From Vibrio plantisponsor (GTDB lineage Bacteria; Pseudomonadota; Gammaproteobacteria; Enterobacterales; Vibrionaceae), in contig NZ_JABEQC010000005.1 of assembly GCF_013041605.1 (NCBI RefSeq), forward strand, positions 1-64,000: DNA of 64,000 nucleotides. Reading direction: 5' to 3'. The position numbers and the translations under genes were made by a program. Numbering within the stretch: the stretch's first letter is position 1; each line of letters opens with the position of its first letter. Under the pieces are notes generated by a model, which worked only from the letters and a program-made list of their open reading frames with translations, had not been told where the DNA came from and ran no database searches. This document shows, in pieces, positions 47,318 to 57,352 of the stretch.

Positions 47318-47656
47318 AGACGTTGTTATTAATAATTCTTATTTTTTGTATCAAATAATAGTATCGAAACTGACTTTGATTGCACAAAGCTTTTTGCAAT
47401 CCGTACGGTATATTTTTGCACTGGATTTGATTTTAATCGCTGTCTTTTCGTTCAACCTGCTTATGAGAATAGCGCAAAATAGAATCCGTTAGCCCAGTCA
47501 TCACAAACAAGTTTCCTAAGGCATCAATACAAAGTCCGATACAGCGGTGTTTGCATTCACTAACATTGGATTGCAGTAATAAACAGAAAAGTTAAGAATA
47601 ACCTTCCTACTCCTTAAACCGATCCTTGGAAAATTTCTAACTAGGGCTGACTCAGT
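47318..47656. other. Intergenic stretch, no gene seen
   Basis: AT-rich gap between divergent genes. Promoters for both neighbours must lie here. No recognisable RNA or operator was found. Confidence 0.4.
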
Positions 47657-47959
47657 ATGGACCAATTTCTATCACATATCTTCACCGTGATTTATCGAAT
47701 CCCCGAAGGGAAAGTTTCTACCTATGGTGAGATAGCGAAAATGGCGGGTTATCCCGGATACGCACGACATGTGGGTAAAGCGCTCGGTAACCTCCCTGAA
47801 GGAAGTAAATTGCCTTGGTTTAGAGTCATTAACAGTAAAGGTGAGATTTCGCTGACTGGACCAGATTGGGAGAGACAAAGAGAGCATTTGGTCGCAGAAG
47901 GCATTGCCGTAAGCAGCAAAGGAAAAATATCTCTTAAGAAATACAAATGGCAGCCCTAA
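47657..47959 (+). CDS. Alkyltransferase-like protein (Atl/YbaZ type)
   Basis: 100 residues, matching the MGMT DNA-binding domain alone. The helix-turn-helix KVSTYGEIAKMAGYPGYARH is present. The active-site PCHR of true O6-alkylguanine transferases reads PWFRVINS here, so the acceptor Cys is replaced by Trp. Atl proteins flip and hold alkylated guanine and hand it to nucleotide excision repair. It shares a bidirectional terminator with the convergent ybaY-like gene. Confidence 0.92.
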   Translation: MDQFLSHIFTVIYRIPEGKVSTYGEIAKMAGYPGYARHVGKALGNLPEGSKLPWFRVINSKGEISLTGPDWERQREHLVAEGIAVSSKGKISLKKYKWQP

Positions 47960-47975
47960 AGCTGCCATTTTTTTT
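47945..47975. terminator. Bidirectional terminator between the Atl and YbaY genes
   Basis: AAATGGCAG and CTGCCATTT form a 9-bp stem with an 8-base loop, then eight T residues on the plus strand. The stem overlaps the last codons of the Atl gene. Confidence 0.85.
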
Positions 47976-48003
47976 AATTAACGCGTTTAAAATCGCAGTT
48001 GGC

Positions 48004-48438
48004 TTATTTCGCCCCTACACCGATTAATCGCAAATCAACGTGTGTCGTCGCGTTATTATCGGTAATGACCTCATATTGGGTGTCAGTAATAAAGCGCAGT
48101 TTACCGTTCACCTCAATACGGGCAGAAACACTGTAACGGTGGTTTTCCTGAATCTTAGTGCTGTCGTATGCCAGATCAAAAGTCAAAGGGACTTGATGAC
48201 CATTGGTAATAAATTGCTGTTTTGCAATCACTACCGCTGCGGTATCCATTTTCGATACGTCTTGCAATACGACGGTAACTTGCGCGTCATCAGGTAATGC
48301 AATTCGCTCACGGTAAGCAACCGTGCCAGTAATAGACTGGATTTTTTGTTGAGGCTTTGACGCCTCAGAGCTTTGGCAACCGACCATGAATATAGACCCC
48401 ACCACCAACGATACTACCAACAGCATTATTTTTTTCAT
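48004..48438 (-). CDS. YbaY-family lipoprotein
   Basis: 144 residues from ATG 48438 (GAGAGG just upstream; an in-frame ATG at 48483 has no such site). Lipoprotein signal SIFMVGCQSSE with Cys about 21. The rest is one YbaY domain with the signature ITGTVAYRERIALPDDAQVT and a RYSVSARIEVNGKLRFITDT strand. The function is not established. Envelope location is predicted. Confidence 0.88.
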   Translation of the reverse strand: MKKIMLLVVSLVVGSIFMVGCQSSEASKPQQKIQSITGTVAYRERIALPDDAQVTVVLQDVSKMDTAAVVIAKQQFITNGHQVPLTFDLAYDSTKIQENHRYSVSARIEVNGKLRFITDTQYEVITDNNATTHVDLRLIGVGAK

Positions 48439-48705
48439 TTTGCCTCTCTTATAAGATCTTTCGACCAAGCTAATTTCATACAAATCAGTATAGATTCAGT
48501 GTCCTAGGCTGTCATATTGCTTCAGTTACCACTAATATACTTAGTACTCATTCAATAGCTGTGTTTTTAAATCAACACGTTAACTGAATATTAGCCGAGA
48601 TGGACTATGACAGTCACGGAGCTAGGTCAGCTATTGACAAACAATTGACTCAATAAACAAACTAACAGCGTCAGATAAAGATTCATAAGGAAAGGGTAAC
48701 AAGCT

Positions 48706-49566
48706 ATGAGTAAACCTCTGCAAGAGTTATTGAACTTGCTGCAATTAGAAAAATTAGAAGAAGGCTTATTTCGTGGAGAAAGTGAGAACTTAGGATTACC
48801 TCAAGTCTATGGTGGGCAAGTAATAGGCCAAGCTCTCTCAGCTGCGCATTACACCGTCGATCCAGATCGTACGGTTCACTCATTCCATAGCTATTTCCTA
48901 TATCCGGGTGATTCAGAAAAACCGATTATCTATGATGTTGAAAACCTCCGTGATGGTAGAAGCTTCAGCACCCGAAGAGTCAAAGCGATCCAGAACGGAC
49001 GCCCAATTTTTTACCTCACCGCTTCATATCATGGAGAAGCCGACGGTTTTGAGCACCAGAACACCATGCCGGATATCCCTGGGCCAGAGAACTTTGCTTC
49101 AGAATCCGAACTAGCCGCTCAGATAGCTCACCTGCTTCCTGAAAAGGTTCAAAAAATGCTGTGTGGTGAAAAGCCGATTGAAATTCGTCCTGTTACTGTT
49201 ATCAATCCTCTCAAACCACAAAAGGCAGAGCCTAAACAATATCTGTGGATGAAAGCCAACGGCCAAATGCCAGACAACCAGCTTATTCATCAATATATCT
49301 TGGGTTATGCCTCTGACTGGGGATTTTTAGTCACTGCGTTACACCCGCATCAGGTCACACTGCTTACACCCAAGTTCCAAGTGGCGACCATCGACCACTC
49401 TATCTGGTATCACCGCCCATTTAAGATGGATGAATGGCTGTTGTTTGCCATTGAAAGCCCGACTGCAAGCAACACCCGTGGCTTAGTGCGTGGCGAAATC
49501 TACAATCAACAAGGCCACTTAGTGGCTACTGCTGTTCAAGAAGGCGTAATGCGCTTTAAGCCCTAA
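48706..49566 (+). CDS. tesB: Acyl-CoA thioesterase II
   Basis: 286 residues, the TesB length. A double hot-dog fold with [18 protein letters not shown] near 28-46 and the C-terminal [20 protein letters not shown] stretch, which contains the catalytic Asp region, then [11 protein letters not shown]. It hydrolyses medium and long acyl-CoA to fatty acid and CoA. GGAAAGGG precedes the ATG. Confidence 0.95.
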   Translation: MSKPLQELLNLLQLEKLEEGLFRGESENLGLPQVYGGQVIGQALSAAHYTVDPDRTVHSFHSYFLYPGDSEKPIIYDVENLRDGRSFSTRRVKAIQNGRPIFYLTASYHGEADGFEHQNTMPDIPGPENFASESELAAQIAHLLPEKVQKMLCGEKPIEIRPVTVINPLKPQKAEPKQYLWMKANGQMPDNQLIHQYILGYASDWGFLVTALHPHQVTLLTPKFQVATIDHSIWYHRPFKMDEWLLFAIESPTASNTRGLVRGEIYNQQGHLVATAVQEGVMRFKP

Positions 49567-49633
49567 TTTTTCTTTACTCTCCCCTTAGGTTAAGGATTAC
49601 AGTAATGGCATATCCTTAACCTAATCGGAGGAA

Positions 49634-49750
49634 ATGATGGGCTGTTGTAACCAACCACCGAAAGGTGGCTCTACTGAAATCAAACCGTTACTCAAAGCGT
49701 TTGGCGTGATGCTGGCCGTTATTTTGCTCATTGCTTGGATATTCGGTTAA
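49634..49750 (+). CDS. Small membrane protein, 38 residues
   Basis: GGAGGAA sits directly before ATG 49634 (ATG 49637 is also usable). The peptide starts MMGCCNQPPKGGSTEIKPLL and ends in one hydrophobic helix (GVMLAVILLIAWIFG). A paired Cys-Cys near the N-terminus could bind metal or be a redox site. It begins 67 bases after tesB and may be co-transcribed. Strong ribosome-binding site and composition argue that it is real; the function is unknown. Confidence 0.7.
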   Translation: MMGCCNQPPKGGSTEIKPLLKAFGVMLAVILLIAWIFG

Positions 49751-49772
49751 CAAACCTCTGTGTTGGCCAAGA

Positions 49773-50237
49773 TTAATGGCCTAACGGTAGTTCAGTGGTG
49801 TATTTCAACGATTCCATAGCAAATGTTGAAGTCACGTTGTTAAGACCTACGACACTGTTGACCAGTTTTTTATAGAACTGGTCATAGTCTTTCATGTCTT
49901 TGACCAACACTTTCATCATGTAATCGTACTCCCCCGCCATACGATAGAACTCCATCACTTCTGGGAATTCCTCCACGGTTGCGACAAACTTCCGATACCA
50001 CTCATGGGAATGATCGCTGGTCTGAACCAAAACAAATACGGTAAAGCATAGACCCAATGATTCTGGATTCAGCAAAGCAACGCGCTTAGCAATGATGCCT
50101 GACTCTTCCAACTTCTTGAGACGTTTCCAACATGGTGTGGTCGTTAAGTTCACTGCTTCCGCCAAATCATTAAGAGAAACCGTACTGTCCTGCTGCAATA
50201 TTGCCAATATTTTGCGGTCAACCTTGTCCAAAGCCAT
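49773..50237 (-). CDS. Lrp/AsnC-family regulator
   Basis: 154 residues from ATG 50237. The N-terminal helix-turn-helix (about 1-60) reads [20 protein letters not shown] then [20 protein letters not shown]. The C-terminal RAM domain binds an amino-acid effector. It is divergent from a cysteine-synthase-fold PLP enzyme; the same arrangement in enterobacteria pairs DecR/CyuR with cysteine desulfidase, so cysteine is a plausible effector (inference). Confidence 0.9.
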   Translation of the reverse strand: MALDKVDRKILAILQQDSTVSLNDLAEAVNLTTTPCWKRLKKLEESGIIAKRVALLNPESLGLCFTVFVLVQTSDHSHEWYRKFVATVEEFPEVMEFYRMAGEYDYMMKVLVKDMKDYDQFYKKLVNSVVGLNNVTSTFAMESLKYTTELPLGH

Positions 50238-50356
50238 ACAAACACCCACTTAGAGAGAATTATTTTCTCCAAAATTAAACAAACACAAAAAAATTAGCAA
50301 AGTTTTTCTCCTGATAAATCGCTAGATTATGAATATAAACTTTAGGGAGAAAACAC

Positions 50357-51424
50357 ATGTGTACCGACCATCAATGGATAAACAGCGCAATTAGAAAAAT
50401 CGAAGCTGACTATCAACGTTCCGCCGACACTCATTTAATCAAACTTGATTTACCGTGTTTGCAGGGCATTGATATATATCTGAAAGATGAAAGTACCCAC
50501 CCAACTGGCTCCCTAAAGCACCGCCTTGCCCGCTCGCTGTTTCTTTATGCCATTTGTAACGGTTGGATTGGTCCAGAGACACCGATTATTGAATCCTCTT
50601 CTGGCAGCACTGCTGTTTCAGAAGCGTACTTTGCTCGTTTGCTCGGTTTGCCTTTTATTGCCGTCATGCCTAAGTGCACAGCAATTAAAAAAATCGAACA
50701 AATTGAGTTTTACGGCGGTAAGGCGCATTTAGTCGACCGTTCTGATCAGATCTATGCAGAATCACGCCGTTTAGCCGCAGAGCTGAATGGTCATTACATG
50801 GATCAGTTTACCTATGCTGAAAGAGCAACAGACTGGCGTGGTAACAGCAATATCGCAGATAGCATCTATAGCCAGATGAAAATGGAAGACCACCCAGTAC
50901 CAGCATGGATTGTGATGAGTCCGGGAACTGGCGGCACTTCTGCAACTATCGGGCGCTTTATTCGCTATCAACAATATGACACTAAATTGTGCGTTGTAGA
51001 TCCACAGAACTCGGTGTTCTTCGATTTTTATAAAACCCGCAACCCAGACATCAAACTAGATTGCGGCAGCAAAATTGAGGGCATAGGTCGCCCACGTGTA
51101 GAACCGAGTTTTATTCCCAATGTCGTCGATGAAATGCTACAAATCCCTGACGCAGCAAGTGTCGCAACCGTTCACTGGTTAGAAGGCATTCTTGGCAGAA
51201 AAGCTGGTGCATCGACTGGTACCAACCTCTACGGTGCATTGCAGCTTGCCTGTGAAATGAAACGCAAAGGCGAGACAGGATCTATTGTGACTTTGCTGTG
51301 TGACAGTGGCGAACGTTATCTTGATACCTATTACAACGCGGATTGGGTAGAGAAAAACATTGGCGATCTTTCTCCATACTTAGAAAAACTAGAAGTTTTC
51401 TCTAGAACTGGTGAACTGGAGTAA
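50357..51424 (+). CDS. PLP-dependent cysteine synthase-fold enzyme
   Basis: 355 residues. Fold type II PLP enzyme: the lysine is in [16 protein letters not shown] (about 52-58), the Asn/Ser phosphate region in [20 protein letters not shown], and the [12 protein letters not shown] loop near 194-204. It belongs to the cysteine synthase/cystathionine beta-synthase superfamily. Whether it makes or degrades cysteine cannot be told from sequence. Divergence from an Lrp-type gene favours cysteine degradation or detoxification. Confidence 0.85.
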   Translation: MCTDHQWINSAIRKIEADYQRSADTHLIKLDLPCLQGIDIYLKDESTHPTGSLKHRLARSLFLYAICNGWIGPETPIIESSSGSTAVSEAYFARLLGLPFIAVMPKCTAIKKIEQIEFYGGKAHLVDRSDQIYAESRRLAAELNGHYMDQFTYAERATDWRGNSNIADSIYSQMKMEDHPVPAWIVMSPGTGGTSATIGRFIRYQQYDTKLCVVDPQNSVFFDFYKTRNPDIKLDCGSKIEGIGRPRVEPSFIPNVVDEMLQIPDAASVATVHWLEGILGRKAGASTGTNLYGALQLACEMKRKGETGSIVTLLCDSGERYLDTYYNADWVEKNIGDLSPYLEKLEVFSRTGELE

Positions 51425-51521
51425 TAACTTTCTCATAGCGTGAATTAAGAACCGAGAGACAGATTTATTGTCACTTTTCTTTTATAGTCTTGTTGAATAA
51501 AGAAAAGTCTGGAGAACCACA

Positions 51522-51989
51522 GTGCAAGTGCGAATTGTTGAATTTACGCCGAGAAAAGTAGCCATTTATACTCATCAAGGAGCCCCAGAGCAGTTGATGA
51601 ACAGTGTGGAAAATTTCGTAGCATGGCGTAAAGAAACGGGGTTGTCCCCTATCGCAACCAGTGACACCTTCGGTATTCCATACAGTGACCCTAACGAAAC
51701 GAACAACAAAAATTTTCGTTTTGATATCGCAGGGGGTGTCGAAGAAGACATTCCTGACAATCGTTTCGGAGTGGTTAACGGCATGCTGACAGGTGGCAAA
51801 TGTGCCGTACTAAGACACTACGGCAGTTTGGATCTGATCAGCCAAACAGTCTATAAGCTGTATAAAAACTGGTTACCCACCAGCGGCGAACAGCCAAGTG
51901 GTAAACCTTGTTTTTTCCATTACCTGAATATTGCTCCAGACACCGACAAAAACGCTTTGCAAACCGATGTTTACTTACCACTAAAGTAA
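51522..51989 (+). CDS. GyrI-like small-molecule-binding protein
   Basis: 155 residues starting at GTG with GGAG at a good distance. It is a stand-alone GyrI-like/SOUL-type effector domain: VRIVEFTPRKVAIYTHQGAP opening, DTFGIPYSDPNETNNKNFRFD, and a GGKCAVLRHYGSLDLISQTVY core. SbmC/GyrI relatives modulate gyrase or bind drugs; the ligand here is unknown. It is followed by a strong terminator. Confidence 0.85.
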   Translation: MQVRIVEFTPRKVAIYTHQGAPEQLMNSVENFVAWRKETGLSPIATSDTFGIPYSDPNETNNKNFRFDIAGGVEEDIPDNRFGVVNGMLTGGKCAVLRHYGSLDLISQTVYKLYKNWLPTSGEQPSGKPCFFHYLNIAPDTDKNALQTDVYLPLK

Positions 51990-52023
51990 CCTAACCTGTA
52001 TTGCTGCAAAGCTGAGAGACAAT

Positions 52024-52080
52024 AAAGCCGCCATTGTATTTGTGCTGTTACTCAAGAACAGACAACACTGGCGGCTTTTT
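52024..52080 (+). terminator. Terminator after the GyrI-like gene
   Basis: AAAGCCGCCA and TGGCGGCTTT pair across a 35-base loop, followed by TTTATTT. It may also serve the convergent DUF1244 gene. Confidence 0.7.
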
Positions 52081-52094
52081 ATTTACTTAAGTTT

Positions 52095-52412
52095 CTATTT
52101 TTTCTGCTTTGCTTCAAACGCAGCGAGTTGCTCTGGTGTTGCTGGCAGTTGGTGATTGGCTTTCCACTCATCATAAGTCATACCGTACACACGCTCACGA
52201 GCATCATCAATCGACAAGTCTTTCCCTGCACTTTCCGCTTCGGCTTGATACCACTTACAGAAGCAGTTGCGGCAGAAACCAGCAAGTATCATTAAATCAA
52301 TGTTTTGAACGTCTTTATTTTCATCAAGGTGCGCCAATAGACGACGAAACACTGCCGCATCAAGTTTGTCTTGTTCTTCTTGGCTTAGGTTTTTGTATTT
52401 GAATTCAGCCAT
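52095..52412 (-). CDS. DUF1244 family protein
   Basis: 105 residues, close to the usual length. Conserved features are FRRLLAHLDENKDVQNIDLM and the cysteine motif AGFCRNCFCKWYQAEAE, then DDARERVYGMTYDEWK. The CxxCxCKW motif suggests metal binding, but the function is not established. Widely conserved in gammaproteobacteria. Confidence 0.9.
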   Translation of the reverse strand: MAEFKYKNLSQEEQDKLDAAVFRRLLAHLDENKDVQNIDLMILAGFCRNCFCKWYQAEAESAGKDLSIDDARERVYGMTYDEWKANHQLPATPEQLAAFEAKQKK

Positions 52413-52485
52413 GATATTTCCCTTTCTTGTTTGACTTTACCACTCAACATTACGTTGTCTGGTTAGATTGTTGCTTATCATGCCA

Positions 52486-52517
52486 ATAAAAAAACGCCCA
52501 AGACAAGCTCGGGCGTT
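52486..52517 (-). terminator. Terminator after the Tim44-like gene
   Basis: On the minus strand AACGCCC and GGGCGTT pair, followed by a run of T residues (A-run 52486-52492 on the plus strand). Confidence 0.7.
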
Positions 52518-52550
52518 ATATAAAAGCAATTTTGTGACTTAATTGATTGA

Positions 52551-53423
52551 TTAAGCTTGAATACCAACAATCAACCAAGGTGCATTTGGCACTGTCAGAT
52601 CGCGCTCTAGATGCCAGATATCTTCGATATTCTCTTCGATACCTTCTACAGTGTCACGGTAGCGACCGCTAAACTGAAGACTAAGTTGAGCTTTGTCTGC
52701 ATCATAGTCTGCGCGAACAATTTCAGCATCTACATACATTACGTCTGTGTGTTGCTCACCTTCCAGTTTCGCTCGTTCTTCTTTCAGATCAGCGAATAGA
52801 CTTGGTGATACATACTCTTCAATGGTTTCAAGTTGATTGAAGTTCCAAGCGCCTTGAAGAATACGGTAGTGTTCACGAGAGCCACTGATGAAAGCCGCTT
52901 GATCAAAACCCGGTGGGTAGTTGTGCGGTACATCACTTGTTGCTGTCGTACCGAAACCGCCCGCTGCTTGTGGCTGCTCAAAGTTATGTACGTTTGGTTG
53001 CTCATGCATGTTGCGGTTAACACCGCCGAAAGCCGGCTGCTGTTGATTCTGGTTCATGCTGCCCTGTTTTGCGGCCAGCATGCTGCGCAAGAACTTAAAT
53101 GCGAAGTAAGCAATCAAGCCCATGATAAGAATATCTAGGAACTGAATACCCTCAAACGCTCCGCCGAAGAACGCAGCTAATAAACCACCTGCTAGCAAAC
53201 CACCTAACAGACCGCCCATCAGACCTTTTTTGCCTGAAGTTTGCGCAGCTTTAGAAGTATCTTTGTTGATGGTACTTGTGTTTTGGCTTTGCTGCTTAGG
53301 AGCAGGAGCTGTTTTAAAACTCTTACCAAATGACTTACCGCCACCAAACTTTTTGGCTTCAGCTATCGGTGAGACAGCGACAGAAACCATCAGCAGTGCG
53401 ATCAGCGAGAACAGACGTTTCAT
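52551..53423 (-). CDS. Tim44-domain membrane protein
   Basis: 290 residues. A signal or anchor segment (LIALLMVSVAVSPIAEA), a Lys/Gly-rich linker, two hydrophobic stretches (LMGGLLGGLLAGGLLAAFFG and IQFLDILIMGLIAYFAFKFL), then a Tim44-like domain (about 165-290) with REHYRILQGAWNFNQLETIE and VYADAEIVRADYD-type strands. The bacterial role is unclear; Tim44-like domains often contact membranes or partner proteins. Confidence 0.9.
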   Translation of the reverse strand: MKRLFSLIALLMVSVAVSPIAEAKKFGGGKSFGKSFKTAPAPKQQSQNTSTINKDTSKAAQTSGKKGLMGGLLGGLLAGGLLAAFFGGAFEGIQFLDILIMGLIAYFAFKFLRSMLAAKQGSMNQNQQQPAFGGVNRNMHEQPNVHNFEQPQAAGGFGTTATSDVPHNYPPGFDQAAFISGSREHYRILQGAWNFNQLETIEEYVSPSLFADLKEERAKLEGEQHTDVMYVDAEIVRADYDADKAQLSLQFSGRYRDTVEGIEENIEDIWHLERDLTVPNAPWLIVGIQA

Positions 53424-53695
53424 ACTTATCCTTCACGTTATATTTGTACGAGGGTGCAATAGTGTTTTTACCCAAACTCATTGGAGTGCAGTAAGGCGAC
53501 TATGTGTAGCCAACACCTCTGCGGCTTCAATTAAGACGGGTTTACCTATATTTGTAACACATCATATCCACTTCACTCAGACAATAAAACGCTTTTACAG
53601 TGAGGACTTGTATCAGAATATTGCAAACCTAATGTTTGACGCCCCAGACCATGCTTATTAGAATATCGAACGTTGTTCATTATTCTATTCCGGCT

Positions 53696-54292
53696 ATGGC
53701 GAGACGAAACGATCACACACGAGAGGAATTGATCACTCTCACACTCAGTTCCGTAAAGGATTTTTTAACTGAACATTCCTATCACGAACTCAGTTTGCGT
53801 AAAGTAGCAAACATGATTGGTTATGTACCAAGCACATTAGTCAATGTGTTCGGCAGCTATAACTTATTGTTGCTTCATGTGGTTGCTCAGACTCTAGATG
53901 AACTGGCTCTGGAAGCTAATGAAGTGGTCAGCCAGTGTCACGACTCTGAACAAGCCCTCTACGAGCTTGCCTATTGTTACCACGATTTCGCGCAGAGAAA
54001 CCCTCACCGTTGGCAACTAATTTTCGAACATAAGATGAACGGTGAAGCTCTCCCAGAATGGCAAGCTGAACGCATTGATAACATGACCAGTATGCTGGAA
54101 GATTTGCTTACAATATTTGCACCGCAGCGTTCTCCTCGCGAAGTACTACAAGCAAGCCGTGTGCTTTGGGCTGGTGTACATGGTATTACCTTGCTAAGCG
54201 TTGACGACAAATTTTTTGCAGACGAACCGATTGATGGCAAGAAGCTGATTCAGAATCTACTCTCTAACTACTTGAGTAAATGGTCACACTAA
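53696..54292 (+). CDS. TetR-family regulator
   Basis: 198 residues if started at ATG 53696 (MARRNDHTREELITLTLSSV). The helix-turn-helix covers about 10-55 (SYHELSLRKVANMIGYVPST). The C-terminal half is a TetR ligand-binding domain of the WHG type (LWAGVHGITLLSVDD). No clear ribosome-binding site precedes this ATG; the frame is open to 53636, so the start is uncertain. It lies 12 bases before the MFS-PlsC gene and probably regulates that operon. Confidence 0.85.
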   Translation: MARRNDHTREELITLTLSSVKDFLTEHSYHELSLRKVANMIGYVPSTLVNVFGSYNLLLLHVVAQTLDELALEANEVVSQCHDSEQALYELAYCYHDFAQRNPHRWQLIFEHKMNGEALPEWQAERIDNMTSMLEDLLTIFAPQRSPREVLQASRVLWAGVHGITLLSVDDKFFADEPIDGKKLIQNLLSNYLSKWSH

Positions 54293-54304
54293 TAAGGACA
54301 TAGG

Positions 54305-56176
54305 ATGTCACAACATCACGCACCGTTGCTCAGCCAGCGACGTTTTCTTCCGTATTTTGTGACGCAGTTTTTTGGCGCTTTCAATGACAACATTTTCAAA
54401 AATGTTCTGCTGCTCTTCGTCGCCTTTTCAGGCAGTGCCATTCTGCCCATTTCAAGTCATCTGTTTATTAATCTAGCGGCAGGGTTATTTATTCTTCCGT
54501 TTTTTCTTTTTTCAGCTTCCGCAGGGGTGCTGGCGGATAAATATGAAAAATCTTGGTTTATCCGTAAGGTCAAACTGATTGAAATCGCCATTATGTGTTT
54601 GGGCGCAATCGGCTTTATTACAGAAAGCTACCTTGTGCTGCTATTGATGCTGTTTTTGATGGGTACACAATCTGCGTTCTTTGGTCCTGTAAAATATGCG
54701 TTGCTACCTCAACAACTTAAAGCCAACGAACTGGTCTCTGGTAATGCGCTGGTAGAGGCAGGAACTTTCCTTGCCATATTAATCGGTACAATTGGCGCAG
54801 GCGTTATCGCCTCGCTTGACCACGCCAAATACATTGCTGCAGGTTGTGTGGTTCTGTTTTCACTTTGTGGTTATCTGGCAAGCCGCTTCATACCACAAGC
54901 ACCTGCGGGTAACCCGCACATTCATTTTACTTGGCGCCCTATCCGCCAGACTCGCCACACACTAGCCATTGCCAAAAGCGATCGCACCATATTGTTGTGT
55001 ATTATGGCAATCAGCTGGTTTTGGTTCCTCGGTGCAACTTATTTAACTCAGTTTCCAAACTTCACTAAGCTCCACCTCAATGGCACTGAGAGTGCGGTAT
55101 CTTTCTTACTTGCCCTGTTCTCCGTAGGAATTGCTATCGGATCGTTAAGCTGTGACAAACTGTCAAACCACCGAATTGAAATTGGTATCGTGCCTATCGG
55201 CAGCTTAGGTATTACCGTATTCGGTTATTTGATGGCGACCAGCATTCCAGAATCACTGCCTATCTTTCATCAGTTTAGCGAGTTCGTTCTCTATCAGCCC
55301 CTCTGGCCTTTGTTCTGCTATTTACTGCTATTAGGCGCTTCTGGTGGTGTATTTATTGTGCCGCTTTATGCATTAATGCAACAACGCGCTCAAGAGACTC
55401 AACGAGCACAAGTTATCGCAGCGCTCAACATCTATAACTCGTTATTTATGGTTGGTAGCGCCATTCTTGGCATTGTGTGCTTGTCTGTATTAGAACTTTC
55501 TATAATCCAGCTATTTGTCGTTATCTCGGTGATCAACCTATTAACGTCGGTATTTGTGTTCTTACAAGTCCCTATATTTGCTGTCCGTTTTTTGGTTTGG
55601 GCACTGACCCATACTCTCTATCGAGTGAAACACAAAAATCTCAATCACATTCCCGAACACGGCGGTGCGTTGCTCGTCTGTAATCACGTTAGCTATATGG
55701 ATGCTTTGCTCCTCAGCGCGGCCAGCCCTCGCCTGATTCGTTTTGTGATGGAAGAGGACTATGCAAACCTGCCTGTGTTAAGAGGCTTTTTAAAGCGCGC
55801 AGGCGTGATCCCTATCTGCGCTCGCAACAGACGTTCCATACTCCGAGCGTTCAATGATGTTGAACAGGCTTTGAATGAAGGTCATCTGGTGTGTATTTTC
55901 CCTGAAGGCCGTTTGACGGCTGACGGCGAAATGAATGAGTTTATGCGAGGGTTAGACATCATCTTAAAACGCAGCCCTGTTCCAGTAATACCCATAGCGT
56001 TGAAAGGACTGTGGGGCAGTTACTTTAGCCGATGTAAAGGTCGTGCTTGTAAAGGGTTGCCGAGTCGTTTCTGGTCACGCCTAGAAATAGAAGCCGGTCC
56101 GCCAGTATCTTCAGAGCTTGCGTCCTCAGAGGTAATGTTCAAAAAGGTCGCTCAATTGCGCGGAGATTGGCAATAA
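54305..56176 (+). CDS. Fused MFS transporter and PlsC acyltransferase
   Basis: 623 residues. Residues about 1-410 are a twelve-helix MFS transporter of the LplT type (FLPYFVTQFFGAFNDNIFKN). Residues about 430-620 are a PlsC/LPLAT domain with HX4D (CNHVSYMDALLL) and FPEGRLTADGEMNEF. Compared with LplT-Aas fusions it lacks the C-terminal acyl-ACP synthetase (AMP-binding) domain. It likely imports lysophospholipid and re-acylates it on the inner side of the inner membrane. AGGACATAGG precedes the ATG. Confidence 0.92.
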   Translation: MSQHHAPLLSQRRFLPYFVTQFFGAFNDNIFKNVLLLFVAFSGSAILPISSHLFINLAAGLFILPFFLFSASAGVLADKYEKSWFIRKVKLIEIAIMCLGAIGFITESYLVLLLMLFLMGTQSAFFGPVKYALLPQQLKANELVSGNALVEAGTFLAILIGTIGAGVIASLDHAKYIAAGCVVLFSLCGYLASRFIPQAPAGNPHIHFTWRPIRQTRHTLAIAKSDRTILLCIMAISWFWFLGATYLTQFPNFTKLHLNGTESAVSFLLALFSVGIAIGSLSCDKLSNHRIEIGIVPIGSLGITVFGYLMATSIPESLPIFHQFSEFVLYQPLWPLFCYLLLLGASGGVFIVPLYALMQQRAQETQRAQVIAALNIYNSLFMVGSAILGIVCLSVLELSIIQLFVVISVINLLTSVFVFLQVPIFAVRFLVWALTHTLYRVKHKNLNHIPEHGGALLVCNHVSYMDALLLSAASPRLIRFVMEEDYANLPVLRGFLKRAGVIPICARNRRSILRAFNDVEQALNEGHLVCIFPEGRLTADGEMNEFMRGLDIILKRSPVPVIPIALKGLWGSYFSRCKGRACKGLPSRFWSRLEIEAGPPVSSELASSEVMFKKVAQLRGDWQ

Positions 56177-56206
56177 GCTCTGGGTGTATCAAAAGATATT
56201 TTGTTG

Positions 56207-56230
56207 GAAGGCTTCTTTTAAGAAGCCTTC
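56207..56230 (+). terminator. Hairpin after the MFS-PlsC gene
   Basis: GAAGGCTTCT and AGAAGCCTTC pair with a four-base loop 31 bases after the stop. No T-run follows, so termination strength is uncertain. The rest of the gap to 56425 holds no gene I can see. Confidence 0.5.
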
Positions 56231-56425
56231 ATTGCATCACCTAACACTGAAAACACCTGTTGTTCAGTTTATCTAAACATATGTTCAATACATTAAGATT
56301 TCCTGACCAACCACTTCTCGTTACAATGCCCCTCCAAACGGTTCAGAGCTCCCCGTTTAGCAAAATCGTGCTGAAAAGCGGGACTTAAAAACATTGTCTG
56401 TGAATGTTGTTGTAAGGTAGTCACT

Positions 56426-57352
56426 ATGAACATCAAACCTATTCACCTTCCATTTTGGCTGGGTGGCGCACTTTGCCTTTCTCCTTGGATTACATCTCCA
56501 AGCGCTTTGGTTATGGGTTTTTTGATTGCTTCCTTAGGCTGGGTTCCCGCGCACATCCCTATCGCAAAACTCACTAAGAAATTGTTGGCTTACTCTATCG
56601 TTGGCTTAGGTTTTGGCATTCCTCTGCAACAAGCGTTAACAGTCACGAGTGACGGTATTGGCCTTATTCTGGCAACCATCTGCGGCACACTCGTTATTGG
56701 TACTTTTGTTGCCAAAGCAATGGGACTTGAGAAGAAAACTGGGCATTTAATCGCTTCTGGTACCGCAATTTGTGGCGGAAGTGCGATTGCTGCCGTCGCC
56801 CCAGCAATTAATGCCGATGATGACCAAACTGGCTTAGCTTTGGGTACTGTTTTTGTACTGAATTCTATCGCGCTGTTTATCTTTCCGATGATTGGGCACG
56901 CGTTATCACTCGACCAACATACGTTTGGTACTTGGGCAGCGATTGCAATTCATGATACTTCTTCTGTTGTTGGTGCCGCTTCAGCTTATGGTGAAGAAGC
57001 ACTTAAAACAGCAACCACACTTAAGTTGGCGCGAGCGCTTTGGATTGTACCCGTAGCATTAGTGAGCGCTTGGTTGTTCAAGAGCCATTCGCGCAAACTG
57101 GCTATCCCTTACTTCATTCTTTTCTACTGTCTGGCAATAGGGTTCAGTGACTTATTTCCACAATGGCAACAAATCTATCAAGGTGTGTTTTCGATTGCTA
57201 AACAGGCTCTGGTGATCTGTCTGTTTCTCATTGGTTGCAGTATTTCACCTGCACGTTTGAAAGCTTCTGGGCCTAAGCCGCTGCTGTTTGGTGTGATTCT
57301 TTGGATTGCGATATCGGTGTCGTCTTTGGGCTGGTTACTTCTGACGGTTTAA
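56426..57352 (+). CDS. YeiH-family (UPF0324) inner-membrane permease
   Basis: 308 residues with about nine to ten hydrophobic helices. Family features: [40 protein letters not shown] (about 113-132) and the [20 protein letters not shown] stretch (about 173-192). These proteins are annotated as putative sulfate or sulfonate exporters, but transport has not been firmly shown. Its 3' end overlaps a small convergent gene by 18 bases. Confidence 0.9.
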   Translation: MNIKPIHLPFWLGGALCLSPWITSPSALVMGFLIASLGWVPAHIPIAKLTKKLLAYSIVGLGFGIPLQQALTVTSDGIGLILATICGTLVIGTFVAKAMGLEKKTGHLIASGTAICGGSAIAAVAPAINADDDQTGLALGTVFVLNSIALFIFPMIGHALSLDQHTFGTWAAIAIHDTSSVVGAASAYGEEALKTATTLKLARALWIVPVALVSAWLFKSHSRKLAIPYFILFYCLAIGFSDLFPQWQQIYQGVFSIAKQALVICLFLIGCSISPARLKASGPKPLLFGVILWIAISVSSLGWLLLTV

